A model generated the notes under the pieces. That model worked only from the letters and a program-made list of their open reading frames with translations. It was not told the DNA's origin and ran no database searches. Shown here piece by piece: positions 25,078 through 33,361 of a DNA stretch of 33,880 nt. This DNA is from JAFDXJ01 sp038257845 (lineage in GTDB: Bacteria > Bacteroidota > Bacteroidia > Chitinophagales > Chitinophagaceae): positions 1 to 33,880 of the forward strand of contig JBBSQL010000033.1 in assembly GCA_038257845.1 (NCBI GenBank), given 5' to 3'. Made by a program: the position numbers and the translations under genes. Each line of letters starts with the position of its first letter. Within the stretch, counting starts at the first letter, position 1.

Positions 25078-26034
25078 TTAATCCAGGCATCCGTTTTTTT
25101 CTAATTTTTCAATCAATACTTCTGCCATTTTATATAACGCCTCAAAACTGTAGCCGGCAATATGTGGCGTGATCAATACATTTTTCTGTTGCAGCAGCCA
25201 GTCCAGTTGCTGTCTTTCCAAGCTTGAATAGGCATCCAATTTTTCATTTTCCAAAACGTCTAAAGCTGCGCCGCGGATAAAATTATTTTTTAACGCATCC
25301 ATCAATGCGTTTGTATCAGTCACTTTTCCCCGGCAGGTGGAAATAAAAAAAGGTTGTCTTTTGAATGCTTTAAAAAAGTCTTCATTGGCATAATGAAAAG
25401 TTTCTTCGGTCAAAGGCAAATGCAAACTTACCACATCTGCTTTTTCCAAAATATCTTCTAACGTTGATTCAATAATATTGCCATTTGAAAAATCTTTTTT
25501 GTATTTATCATGCGCTAACATCTTCACAGAAAATGAAGATAAAATGCGTGCAAATGCACTGCCTGTATTGCCAAAACCAATGATACCAACTGTTTTGCCA
25601 CTTAATTCTATCCCCCTGTTTTCATCGCGAAGCCATTTATTTTTCTTTATTTCTTCAAAGGAAACAAAGATATTATTCATAAGATTCAACAACATTCCCA
25701 ATGCATGTTCTGCCACTGCATTGCTGTTTCCTTCAGGACTGCTGAAGCACTGAATTCCTTTTTGCGTAGCATATTGTACATCTATCAATTCCATACCGCT
25801 TCCCAGTCTTCCAATCCATTTTAAGGATTTGGCCGCATCCAGAATTGCTTTGTCAATTTTCAAACGCGTTGTAACAATTAATCCCTGGACGGTAGGAATG
25901 GCTTGTAATATTTCTTCATAACTTATATGTGGCTGATGCCAGATGGTATATCCAATTTTTTCAAAATGATCCAATAAATAGGGATGCGCTTTTGCGGTGA
26001 TTAATACAATTGGTTTTATTTCAATTTTTCTCAT
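25078..26034 (-). CDS. D-isomer-specific 2-hydroxyacid dehydrogenase (phosphoglycerate-dehydrogenase-like)
   Basis: This is a 318-residue NAD(P)-dependent oxidoreductase. The Rossmann fold has GIIGFGNTGSAFAR at about 148-161. The catalytic set is visible: Arg in STCRGKVTD, Glu in ALDVLENEKLD and His in ITPHIAGYS. The length fits a two-domain enzyme without the ACT domain of long SerA forms. The substrate cannot be told from this: 3-phosphoglycerate, hydroxypyruvate or another 2-hydroxy acid. It follows rsmA by eight bases and so shares its operon. No serC or serB is near. Confidence 0.9.
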   Translation of the reverse strand: MRKIEIKPIVLITAKAHPYLLDHFEKIGYTIWHQPHISYEEILQAIPTVQGLIVTTRLKIDKAILDAAKSLKWIGRLGSGMELIDVQYATQKGIQCFSSPEGNSNAVAEHALGMLLNLMNNIFVSFEEIKKNKWLRDENRGIELSGKTVGIIGFGNTGSAFARILSSFSVKMLAHDKYKKDFSNGNIIESTLEDILEKADVVSLHLPLTEETFHYANEDFFKAFKRQPFFISTCRGKVTDTNALMDALKNNFIRGAALDVLENEKLDAYSSLERQQLDWLLQQKNVLITPHIAGYSFEALYKMAEVLIEKLEKNGCLD

Positions 26035-26042
26035 ATTTTTCT

Positions 26043-26804
26043 TTATTGCATCCTGAAAGTGAGCTGTGCAAATTCATCTACGCTCAATGTTTCCGCACGC
26101 CGGTTAAACAATTCATCTTTAAGTACGTCTTCTTTAAAAAAAGGTTTTACCGCATTGCGCAGCATTTTTCTTCTTTGGTTAAATGCACTTTTTACCAACC
26201 GGAAAAAATAGGTTTCATTTTTCATTTCGGGGAATTCATTTCTTATTTTTAATCGGATCATTCCACTCATCACTTTGGGTGGTGGCGTAAAACTTTCCGG
26301 GCTGATATCAAATAAATATTCCACTTCGTAAAATGCCTGGATTAATACTGACGTGATCCCGTATATTTTATTGCCTGGCGCTGCCGCAATACGCATGGCC
26401 ACTTCTTTTTGAAACATGCCGGTGATCTCCGGCACCAAATGTTTCCACCCTAATATTTTAAACAAAATTTGTGTAGAAATATTATAGGGAAAATTTCCAA
26501 TAACGCGAAATGCTTCTTCAAAAGGTGGCTCCATTTGCAGGAAATCTTTTTCAATTAATTTTTCCTTTAATGAGGGAAATTTTTTTTGCAGAAAAACAAC
26601 TTTCTCATGATCAATTTCAACAGCTTTGAAATCTATGCCCGGAAGCTGTAGTAAGTATTTTGTAAGTGCGCCCGCGCCTGGCCCGATTTCAAGTAAATTA
26701 CTTGTTGTACATTCCGATTGAGCGAGGGAAGCAATAATTTTTTTTATAACTGAATCATCCTTCAGAAAATGTTGGCCAAGTGTTTTTTTTAGTGTATATT
26801 CCAT
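26043..26804 (-). CDS. rsmA: 16S rRNA (adenine1518-N6/adenine1519-N6)-dimethyltransferase
   Basis: RsmA/KsgA, 253 residues, dimethylates two adjacent adenines in the helix 45 loop of 16S rRNA late in 30S assembly. SAM motif I is LEIGPGAGALTKYLL, EIDHEKV supplies the acidic ribose-binding residue, and motif IV is NFPYNIS. KKTLGQHFLKD is the conserved N-terminus and NQRRKMLRNAV the C-terminal signature. It leads an operon with the dehydrogenase. A perfect -7 box (TATATTTG) lies 15 bases before the ATG. Confidence 0.97.
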   Translation of the reverse strand: MEYTLKKTLGQHFLKDDSVIKKIIASLAQSECTTSNLLEIGPGAGALTKYLLQLPGIDFKAVEIDHEKVVFLQKKFPSLKEKLIEKDFLQMEPPFEEAFRVIGNFPYNISTQILFKILGWKHLVPEITGMFQKEVAMRIAAAPGNKIYGITSVLIQAFYEVEYLFDISPESFTPPPKVMSGMIRLKIRNEFPEMKNETYFFRLVKSAFNQRRKMLRNAVKPFFKEDVLKDELFNRRAETLSVDEFAQLTFRMQ

Positions 26805-26818
26805 GTGAAAATAGTTGT

Positions 26819-26826
26819 CAAATATA
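26819..26826 (-). promoter_or_regulatory. -7 box of rsmA (TATATTTG)
   Basis: Perfect TAnnTTTG match on the minus strand. A TTTG 14 bases upstream is closer than the usual -33 distance. Confidence 0.6.
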
Positions 26827-26927
26827 GAAAAGCCTTATGGCAAACACATGATTGTTTAACAAAAAATTACTCGCTTTTGGCTATAATGGCTGACTTAATT
26901 AGATTTTATTTGTAAAAAACGCGAAAG

Positions 26928-27623
26928 ATGGAAAATAAAAAATACAAGATTCTCTTATGCGAAGATGATCAAAACCTCGGTATGGTTTTAAAGAACTACC
27001 TCGAATTAAACGATTATGATGTAACCCTCGAACGCGACGGAAGGCTCGGCCTCGCTGCATTCCAGCGCGAAAAGTATGATATTTGCCTGCTCGATGTAAT
27101 GATGCCTAACATGGATGGATTTACAGTAGCAGAAGAGATCCGCGATATTGATCCCGATATGCCTTTGTTTTTCCTGAGTGCAAAAACGATGAAGGAAGAC
27201 ATCATCAAAGGCTATAAACTCGGTGCGGATGATTACATCACCAAACCCTTTGACAGTGAAGTTTTATTGCTGAAAATAAAAGCAATCCTTAAAAGAAATG
27301 AGGACTTCAATAAGGAAAGCGAGAACATGCAATTTGACCTGGGTTCTTATCATTTCAACCCCCGCCTGCGGGAATTATCTCATGCCGGACAAATGCAAAC
27401 ACTTTCTCCTAAAGAAAATGAATTATTGAAAATGCTTGCCGAACATAAAAATGATTTGCTCGCCCGTGAAAAAGCGTTGAAAAAAATCTGGGGCAGCGAT
27501 ACGTATTTTAATGGCCGCAGCATGGACGTATATATTGCCAAGCTTCGGAAATATTTAAAAGGAGATGATGAGATCGAGATCGTGAATATTCATGGTAATG
27601 GTTTTCGCTTAGTTGCGCCATAA
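26928..27623 (+). CDS. OmpR/PhoB-family response regulator
   Basis: This is a 231-residue two-component regulator. The receiver domain (about 6-120) has Glu12-Asp13-Asp14, the phosphorylated Asp56 (LLDVMMPNMDG), Ser84 and Lys106 (ITKPFD), so it looks fully functional. The C-terminal winged-helix DNA-binding domain (about 132-229) includes LSPKENELLKMLAEHKNDLL and RSMDVYIAKLRKYL. No histidine kinase is adjacent: rsmA is divergent and ruvB convergent. It resembles the RprY-type regulators of Bacteroidota. The signal and target genes are unknown. Confidence 0.95.
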   Translation: MENKKYKILLCEDDQNLGMVLKNYLELNDYDVTLERDGRLGLAAFQREKYDICLLDVMMPNMDGFTVAEEIRDIDPDMPLFFLSAKTMKEDIIKGYKLGADDYITKPFDSEVLLLKIKAILKRNEDFNKESENMQFDLGSYHFNPRLRELSHAGQMQTLSPKENELLKMLAEHKNDLLAREKALKKIWGSDTYFNGRSMDVYIAKLRKYLKGDDEIEIVNIHGNGFRLVAP

Positions 27624-27633
27624 ATTTTATCTT

Positions 27634-27669
27634 AAACCTATAAGGTTTTAGAAACCTTATAGGTTTTTT
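27634..27669. repeat. palindromic repeat copy 1 (15-bp stem), also a terminator
   Basis: AAACCTATAAGGTTT (27634-27648) and its perfect complement (27652-27666) flank the loop TAG and are followed by T residues. It begins 10 bases after the response regulator stop. The core CCTATAAGG/CCTTATAGG recurs at 31556-31588. Confidence 0.8.
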
Positions 27670-27679
27670 AATAAGCTTT

Positions 27680-27718
27680 AGACCTATAAAATTTCAAAAA
27701 CTTATAGGTCTTTTTTTT
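27680..27718. repeat. palindromic repeat copy 2 (imperfect), also a terminator
   Basis: GACCTATAA (27681-27689) pairs with TTATAGGTC (27702-27710); the inner part is degenerate relative to copy 1. Eight T follow on the plus strand. It lies between the convergent response regulator and ruvB. Confidence 0.75.
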
Positions 27719-27730
27719 GCAATAAAATTT

Positions 27731-28765
27731 TTAATCAAAAAAGCTACTTTGCCTGCCTTTATTTGGCGCTGCATGGCCGAGATGCTGGTATGCTTTCAGT
27801 GTGGCTTCGCGGCCACGCGGCGTTCTTTGTATAAATCCTTCCTGTATTAAAAATGGTTCATATACTTCTTCCAGGGTTCCGGGTTCTTCGCCCACAGAAG
27901 TGGCAATTGTAGTGATGCCAACCGGCCCGCCTTTGAATTTTTCAATAATGGTCGCTAAAATTTTATTATCCATATCATCCAGGCCATGCTCATCCACACT
28001 AAGCGCCTTAAGTGAGTACTGCGTTATTTTCATATCAATATTTCCATCACCCAACACCTGGGCAAAATCCCGAACTCTTCTTAAAAGCCCATTGGCAATA
28101 CGTGGCGTGCCGCGGCTCCTGCGTGCAATTTCATAAGCAGCTTCAGAAGTAATAGGCGTAGTTAAAATAGCTGCGCTTCTTTCAACAATTGTTTTCAAAA
28201 TATCGGCATGATAATATTCCAGCCTGGCTTTTATACCAAACCTGGACAATAAAGGCGCGGTGAGTAAACCACTTCTCGTTGTTGCGCCAATCAATGTGAA
28301 TGGTTGAAGGTTGAGCTGAATGCTGCGCGCATTTGGCCCGCTGTCTATCATGATGTCTATGCGAAAATCTTCCATCGCTGCATATAAATATTCTTCCACC
28401 ACCGAACTGAGACGGTGAATTTCATCAATGAATAAAACATCATTCGCGCCCAGGTTGGTGAGTAAACCGGCTAAGTCTCCGGGTTTTTCTATCACCGGGC
28501 CGGAAGTTTCACGAATTTGTACACCAAGTTCATTTGCCACAATTCGGGATAAAGTTGTTTTTCCGAGTCCCGGTGGGCCATGAAATAAAATATGATCCAA
28601 TGCATCACCACGCTGTTTTGCAGCTTTGATAAAAACAACCAGGTTTTCGATCAATTGCGGCTGCCCAGAAAATTCATCAATCACTTTTGGGCGGATGCTG
28701 TTTTCAAATTCTTTCTCAGCAGGTGTAAGAGAAGAAGGGTCTATATGTAAATCCGGGTGGCTCAT
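27731..28765 (-). CDS. ruvB: Holliday junction branch migration ATPase RuvB
   Basis: RuvB, 344 residues, is the hexameric AAA+ motor that drives branch migration with RuvA before RuvC cuts. Walker A is GPPGLGKT (63-70), Walker B is DVLFIDEIHRL (about 109-119), and sensor 1 is IGATTRSGLLTAPLLSRFG with its arginine residues. The C-terminal winged helix includes EPYLI-type IQEGFIQRTPRGREAT. Full length. TAGTTTTA lies about 20-27 bases upstream of the ATG on the minus strand, one base off the -7 consensus. It stands alone, as ruv genes are commonly scattered in this phylum. Confidence 0.97.
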   Translation of the reverse strand: MSHPDLHIDPSSLTPAEKEFENSIRPKVIDEFSGQPQLIENLVVFIKAAKQRGDALDHILFHGPPGLGKTTLSRIVANELGVQIRETSGPVIEKPGDLAGLLTNLGANDVLFIDEIHRLSSVVEEYLYAAMEDFRIDIMIDSGPNARSIQLNLQPFTLIGATTRSGLLTAPLLSRFGIKARLEYYHADILKTIVERSAAILTTPITSEAAYEIARRSRGTPRIANGLLRRVRDFAQVLGDGNIDMKITQYSLKALSVDEHGLDDMDNKILATIIEKFKGGPVGITTIATSVGEEPGTLEEVYEPFLIQEGFIQRTPRGREATLKAYQHLGHAAPNKGRQSSFFD

Positions 28766-28890
28766 TTTTTTAATCGTTGTAAAACTATAAAATAGTATTC
28801 ATGAAAATGTGTAATATATTATTTTGACCTTTTCACTTCAAAATTTTTATTAAAATTTTTCTATTTAAAATATAAAAGGTAATTTACAGC

Positions 28891-29319
28891 ATGCGTAAAG
28901 TCAGCGATATTTTAGATAGAAAAGGCCGTGAAATAACAACCGTTCCACCTACCACGAGAGTTATTGATGCACTCCATATCATGGCTGATAAAAATATAGG
29001 TTCTGTGGTCGTGATGGAAAATGATCAATTCCTCGGTATTATGACTGAACGTGATTATTCCAGGAAAGTTATTTTAAAAGGCCATTCATCCACTGATACA
29101 ACTGTAGCAGATATTATGGTTGTAAATTGCACGACAGTTACTGAATCAGATTCTGTGGAAGAATGTATGAAAATTCTCACCGGCCAGAAATTACGCTATC
29201 TTCCTGTAATGGATGATGAAAAACTGGTTGGTTTTATTTCTATTTACGACGTGATCTCTGAAGTACTTTTGTCCCAGAAAGATACTATTTCAGAGCTGAA
29301 AAATTATATTCAATCCTGA
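28891..29319 (+). CDS. protein with two CBS domains
   Basis: This is a 142-residue stand-alone CBS-pair (Bateman) module, with CBS 1 at about 12-64 (VPPTTRVIDALHIMADKNIGSVVVM) and CBS 2 at about 74-130 (TTVTESDSVEECMKILTGQKLRYLPVM). CBS pairs bind adenine nucleotides or related ligands and regulate a partner protein. There is no fused enzyme domain, so the partner must be a separate protein. A single gene between ruvB and rpsA; no clear operon. Confidence 0.92.
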   Translation: MRKVSDILDRKGREITTVPPTTRVIDALHIMADKNIGSVVVMENDQFLGIMTERDYSRKVILKGHSSTDTTVADIMVVNCTTVTESDSVEECMKILTGQKLRYLPVMDDEKLVGFISIYDVISEVLLSQKDTISELKNYIQS

Positions 29320-29363
29320 TTTTCCCCTTCTAAAAATGCCTTCGAAAATCAACAGTTTCATGC

Positions 29364-29393
29364 TTGTTATATCAGGCATTTTCCTTATTTTTG
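29364..29393 (+). promoter_or_regulatory. promoter of rpsA (TTG, 19 bp, TATTTTTG)
   Basis: TTG at 29364-29366 and TATTTTTG at 29386-29393 match the -33 and -7 elements with a 19-base spacer. Transcription should begin near 29399. Confidence 0.75.
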
Positions 29394-29397
29394 CCGC

Positions 29398-29418
29398 CCC
29401 GAAATAAAAACCCTCGGG
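29398..29418 (+). other. leader hairpin before rpsA
   Basis: CCCGA (29398-29402) pairs with TCGGG (29414-29418) around an 11-base A-rich loop. It sits at the predicted transcript start and ends seven bases before the ATG at 29426. Confidence 0.4.
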
Positions 29419-29425
29419 ATATTTT

Positions 29426-31498
29426 ATGAGCGAAAATAATATTGTTAATCAAAACGCTGAAAACCAGGAGCCGGAAACTCATACAGAGAGTCCCGCTACA
29501 GCGGCAACAAATGAACCTGGAGGAGAAAATCCCACATCTGCAGAACCTGTGAATGAAACAGATTCACAACCGGTTGCTGAAAAAAATGATGAAATAACTG
29601 AAACTGCAATTGCTGAAATGCCTGCGCAAACTACAGTTGAAGAAAAAACGGAAACTGCAAAAGCAGAATCTAAAACTCACAAGGAAGCTCCGGTAGAAGA
29701 AGTAAAAACTGCACATGATGATTTTGACTGGAGTATTGATAAACGCAATGTTTCCCAATACACAGATGCGGAAAAAGAAAAATTTGACAAAGTGTATGAA
29801 GACACATTTATACAAATTGAAGACGGAGAAATTATCAACGGAACAATTGTTGGCCTAACTAAAACAGATGCTGTTTTAAATATAGGTTTTAAAAGTGATG
29901 GTATGATTTCCCTGAATGAATTCAGGGATCTTCCAAGTGTATCAATAGGTGATGAAGTGGAAGTGATGGTGTTAGAAAAAGAAGACAGGCAGGGGCATTT
30001 GAACCTTAGCCGTAAATCAGCCAGGATTTACCGCGCCTGGGAGAAAATTATGGAAGTACATAAAACCGGCGAAGTGGTTACCGGTATTGTTACCAGCAAA
30101 ACCAAAGGTGGTTTGATCGTGGATGTATTTGGTATGGAAACCTTCCTGCCAGGTTCACAAATTGATGTAAAACCTGTAACTGATTATGACCAGTTCGTTG
30201 GTAAAACCATGGAATTTAAAGTGGTGAAGATCAATGAAACAATTAAGAATGCAGTGGTTTCTCATAAAGCATTAATTGAAAGTGATATTGAAGCTCAAAG
30301 GGCGGAGATCATGAGTAAATTGGAAAAAGGCCAGGTGCTCGAAGGAACTGTAAAAAATATCACAGACTTCGGCGCATTTATGGATCTCGGCGGCCTCGAC
30401 GGTTTATTATATATTACCGATATTTCATGGGGACGAATTTTCCATCCAAGCGAAGTGCTTAAAATGGATCAGAAACTCCAGGTGGTTGTATTGGATTTTG
30501 ATGATGATAAAAAGAGAATCAGTCTCGGCCTCAAACAATTGACGCCACATCCATGGGATATTTTACCAGAATGGATCCATGAAGGTGCAAATGTAAAAGG
30601 CAAAGTAGTGAACATAGAAGATTACGGAGCGTTCCTGGAAATTCAGCCTGGCGTTGAAGGCCTCGTGCATGTAAGTGAAATTACATGGGCAAATACACCT
30701 GTAAATGCCAAAGAGTTTTTCAAACTAAATGATGAATATGAAGCTAAAGTCGTAACACTTGATAAAGACGCACGCAAAATGAGTCTTTCTATCAAACAGC
30801 TTTCAGAGGACCCATGGAATACGATTGAAAATAAATATCCTGAAGGAAGCAAACATCCTGGTTTGGTAAAAAATATCACACCGTATGGCGTGTTTGTAGA
30901 ACTGGAGCCGGGCATTGGTGGAATGATCCATATCAGCGACCTCAACTGGTTGAAGCGATACAATCATCCTTCTGAATACACGAAAGTTGGAGAAAACATT
31001 GATACCATTATTATGGGTATTGATAAAGAAAACCGCAAGCTGCAATTGGGCCACAAACAACTTGAAGAAGATCCATGGAATACATTGTCTGAAACTTTTG
31101 CTGTAGGCACAGAGCACGAAGGAACAATTACCCGTCGTGATGATAAAGGTGCAACAGTTCAGTTGGCTTACGGCCTGGAAGGCTTTGCACCAAACCGTCA
31201 CCTCACAAGAGAAGATGGCAAGAGCATTGGCGCTGATGAAACCGCAAAATTCGTGATCATTGAATTTGACAGGAATGAAAAAAGGATCATCTTAAGTCAT
31301 AGCCGCATTTGGGAACAGGCACAAGCTGCTGAAGTAGAATCACAGAAAAAAGAAGAGCGTGTAGAAGCAGAAAAAACCAAAAAGGCAGTGAAGACTATTC
31401 AGAGCAAAGTAGAAAAAACAACACTTGGAGATTTAGGCGCATTAGCGGAAATCAAAGAGAAGTTGAAACAGGAAGAAGACAACAAGGAAACTGAATAA
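29426..31498 (+). CDS. rpsA: 30S ribosomal protein S1
   Basis: S1, 690 residues, binds mRNA and helps it load onto the 30S subunit. Six S1 (OB-fold) repeats lie at about 132-200, 213-283, 301-372, 386-460, 472-547 and 560-629; repeats 3-5 carry the typical (T/N)xxxFGAF or YGAF elements. Residues 1-130 are an acidic, low-complexity extension rich in Glu, Thr and Ala that is absent from the E. coli protein (about 557 residues). A Lys/Glu-rich tail fills 630-690. The gene has a near-consensus promoter and its own terminator. S1 is expected to matter greatly here, though Bacteroidota mostly lack Shine-Dalgarno use and how S1 acts in them is less clear. Confidence 0.97.
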   Translation: MSENNIVNQNAENQEPETHTESPATAATNEPGGENPTSAEPVNETDSQPVAEKNDEITETAIAEMPAQTTVEEKTETAKAESKTHKEAPVEEVKTAHDDFDWSIDKRNVSQYTDAEKEKFDKVYEDTFIQIEDGEIINGTIVGLTKTDAVLNIGFKSDGMISLNEFRDLPSVSIGDEVEVMVLEKEDRQGHLNLSRKSARIYRAWEKIMEVHKTGEVVTGIVTSKTKGGLIVDVFGMETFLPGSQIDVKPVTDYDQFVGKTMEFKVVKINETIKNAVVSHKALIESDIEAQRAEIMSKLEKGQVLEGTVKNITDFGAFMDLGGLDGLLYITDISWGRIFHPSEVLKMDQKLQVVVLDFDDDKKRISLGLKQLTPHPWDILPEWIHEGANVKGKVVNIEDYGAFLEIQPGVEGLVHVSEITWANTPVNAKEFFKLNDEYEAKVVTLDKDARKMSLSIKQLSEDPWNTIENKYPEGSKHPGLVKNITPYGVFVELEPGIGGMIHISDLNWLKRYNHPSEYTKVGENIDTIIMGIDKENRKLQLGHKQLEEDPWNTLSETFAVGTEHEGTITRRDDKGATVQLAYGLEGFAPNRHLTREDGKSIGADETAKFVIIEFDRNEKRIILSHSRIWEQAQAAEVESQKKEERVEAEKTKKAVKTIQSKVEKTTLGDLGALAEIKEKLKQEEDNKETE

Positions 31499-31517
31499 AT
31501 CCTAAACTTTAAAAACC

Positions 31518-31552
31518 AAAGCCCGCTAATTAAAAATGGCGGGCTTTTTTTT
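31518..31552 (+). terminator. intrinsic terminator of rpsA
   Basis: AAAGCCCGC (31518-31526) pairs with GCGGGCTTT (31539-31547) around a 12-base loop, followed by a run of T. It begins 19 bases after the rpsA stop. Confidence 0.92.
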
Positions 31553-31555
31553 CTT

Positions 31556-31588
31556 AGACCTATAAGGTTTTCAAAACCTTATAGGTCT
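31556..31588. repeat. palindromic repeat copy 3 (perfect 16-bp arms)
   Basis: AGACCTATAAGGTTTT (31556-31571), one central C, and the exact complement (31573-31588). It shares the CCTATAAGG core with the copies at 27634 and 27680 and lies between the convergent rpsA and ubiX. Confidence 0.85.
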
Positions 31589-31600
31589 TTGTATGATTCT

Positions 31601-31616
31601 AAAACTTTATAGGTCT
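31601..31616. repeat. palindromic repeat copy 4 (right half only, one mismatch)
   Basis: AAAACTTTATAGGTCT repeats the right arm of copy 3 with T for C at one position and runs up to the ubiX stop codon. The left arm is missing. Confidence 0.6.
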
Positions 31617-32179
31617 TATTTTTCTCCCCACTTAAAACTATCTAATTGAAAACCCGCGAGGCTTAATATCCTGTCTGTAACCGTTGCTGCCACAGCTTCA
31701 ATATCTTTTGGTTGGCTGTAATAAGAAGGAGACGCCGGGCAAATAATCCCGCCCGCCAACGTTACCAGTTCCATATTTTTTATATGAATTAAATTGTATG
31801 GCATTTCGCGGATGCCGAGAATTAATTTTCTTCTTTCCTTCAGCATTACATCTGCGGCACGTGTTACCAGGTCATCACTCACGCCATGCGCGATCCTTCC
31901 TAATGTGCCCATGCTACAGGGCAAAATGATCATTATATTATATTGCGCGGAACCGGAAGCAAAAGGTGCAGAAAAATCCTGGCGCGTATAAAAATCCAGG
32001 TTCATATTCTCATACTCTGTCGTGCCCAATTCTGTTTTCCAAACTTCTTTGGCATTGTCACTCATCACGACAGATAAAGCCTCCCATTGATTTTGCAGCG
32101 TTTGTAATTTTTGTAAAACCTGCCGGGCATAAATAGCGCCACTTGCACCTGAAACTGCAATCACTACTTTATTTCCCAT
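31616..32179 (-). CDS. ubiX: UbiX-family flavin prenyltransferase
   Basis: This is a 187-residue flavoprotein of the UbiX/Pad1 family, which attaches dimethylallyl to FMN to make prenyl-FMN, the cofactor of UbiD decarboxylases. Seen: GASGAIYARQVL near the N-terminus (FMN binding), SDNAKEVW, and PCSMGTLGRIAHGVSDDLVTR followed by MLKERRKLILGIREMP, the most typical stretch of the family. No ubiD or menaquinone gene lies in the window. A perfect -7 box (TATTTTTG) precedes the gene. Confidence 0.94.
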   Translation of the reverse strand: MGNKVVIAVSGASGAIYARQVLQKLQTLQNQWEALSVVMSDNAKEVWKTELGTTEYENMNLDFYTRQDFSAPFASGSAQYNIMIILPCSMGTLGRIAHGVSDDLVTRAADVMLKERRKLILGIREMPYNLIHIKNMELVTLAGGIICPASPSYYSQPKDIEAVAATVTDRILSLAGFQLDSFKWGEK

Positions 32180-32192
32180 CTTTTTTTTAAAA

Positions 32193-32200
32193 CAAAAATA
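32193..32200 (-). promoter_or_regulatory. -7 box of ubiX (TATTTTTG)
   Basis: Perfect TAnnTTTG match on the minus strand, 13 bases before the ATG. A small AAATGC-GAA-GCATTT inverted repeat (32205-32219) lies directly upstream of it. Confidence 0.6.
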
Positions 32201-32256
32201 CGAAAAATGCGAAGCATTTGATTTCGTGCTGGCGAAAGGATTTAATGAAAAATTTT

Positions 32257-33336
32257 TTATTTAAAAAAATCAATCGCCAATTTTTTATCCAATTCACAAA
32301 GCTCTTCATACACTTTTTCATTTAAATAAATTCCTGCTGATTCACTCATCTTTTCCATTGCTCTTTCCGGGTCACCGGGAATCAAAACCTTATCAAAACC
32401 AGGCGCAGGTTTTGCTTCGCGCATTCTTCCGATCCAATGATCTATATGTGTATAAAAATCTTCTTTAGGACGAAAAGCGTCAACCCGCATTGCTCCGAAA
32501 AAATGCCCCAAACCTTTGCCCGGCATGTTTTCCGGCATCGCCACATAGGCCGGAAATGGCGGAACCCATGGCCCGTAAGAAGCGCCGCTTAATACAGCTG
32601 AAAAAATATCCACGATACTTCCCAATGCATAACCTTTATGACTGCCATGTGTTTTATCACTTCCCAACGGTAATAAGGAACCGCCTTTTTTTAATTCAGC
32701 CGCATCATTCGAAGCATTCCCGAAAGCGTCTTGAACCCAGCCGCCGGGTGTATCTTTATTTTCACGTTGTAAAATTTCCAATTTACCATTGGAGGCAGTT
32801 GTCGTAGCGAAATCTGCCACAAAAGCCGGCTGCTCTTTTGCTGGTATAGCAACGGCAATGGGATTTGTACCAAGCATTCTTTCCGTACTGAAAGTGGGCG
32901 CTACCAACGCGCTTGCATTGGTCATGGCAATGCCGATCATATCATGTTCCAAAGCCATCATTGCATGAATTCCGGCAATGCCAAAATGATTACTATTTTG
33001 AACACTCACCCAACCCGTACCCGCCGTTTTTGCTTTTTCAATGGCGATATTCATAGCAAATGGTGCAACCAATAAACCCAAACCTGCGTCTCCATCCACC
33101 ACCGCCGTGGAGGGCGTTTCATGGATAATTTTTATAGAAGGAGATGCATTTATTCTGCCCGCTTCCCATAAGCGAACGTAGCCGCTTAACCGCGCTGCAC
33201 CATGACTTTCAATGCCCCTGCGATCCGCGGATATTAATACGTTTGCAGCAACTGCTGCATCATTTGAAGAACAACCAATTTTTAAAAAAACTTTTTCAGT
33301 AAAATGCAACAGTTCAGCCGATGATAAATTAATCAT
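32257..33336 (-). CDS. Ldh-family (malate/L-lactate/ureidoglycolate-type) NAD(P)-dependent oxidoreductase
   Basis: This is a 359-residue enzyme of the LDH2/MDHG2 group, unrelated to classical Rossmann lactate dehydrogenases. Seen: SADRRGIESHGAARLSGYV near 52-70, GDAGLGLLVAP, VQNSNHFGIAG with the conserved His near 117, GTNPIAVAIPA, and GSHKGYALGSIVDIFSAVLSGA. Members reduce or oxidise 2-keto/2-hydroxy acids such as malate, sulfolactate, 2,3-diketogulonate or ureidoglycolate; the substrate cannot be told here. It lies 77 bases before ubiX on the same strand, but each has its own -7 box, so they may be separate units. Confidence 0.92.
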   Translation of the reverse strand: MINLSSAELLHFTEKVFLKIGCSSNDAAVAANVLISADRRGIESHGAARLSGYVRLWEAGRINASPSIKIIHETPSTAVVDGDAGLGLLVAPFAMNIAIEKAKTAGTGWVSVQNSNHFGIAGIHAMMALEHDMIGIAMTNASALVAPTFSTERMLGTNPIAVAIPAKEQPAFVADFATTTASNGKLEILQRENKDTPGGWVQDAFGNASNDAAELKKGGSLLPLGSDKTHGSHKGYALGSIVDIFSAVLSGASYGPWVPPFPAYVAMPENMPGKGLGHFFGAMRVDAFRPKEDFYTHIDHWIGRMREAKPAPGFDKVLIPGDPERAMEKMSESAGIYLNEKVYEELCELDKKLAIDFFK

Positions 33337-33353
33337 GCATTATTTATGAAGAG

Positions 33354-33361
33354 CAAAAGTA
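33354..33361 (-). promoter_or_regulatory. -7 box of the Ldh-family gene (TACTTTTG)
   Basis: Perfect TAnnTTTG match on the minus strand, 17 bases before the ATG. Confidence 0.6.

Noticed and set aside
27634..31616. CRISPR repeats
   Set aside because: There are only four copies in two places, each self-complementary and without regular spacers or cas genes.
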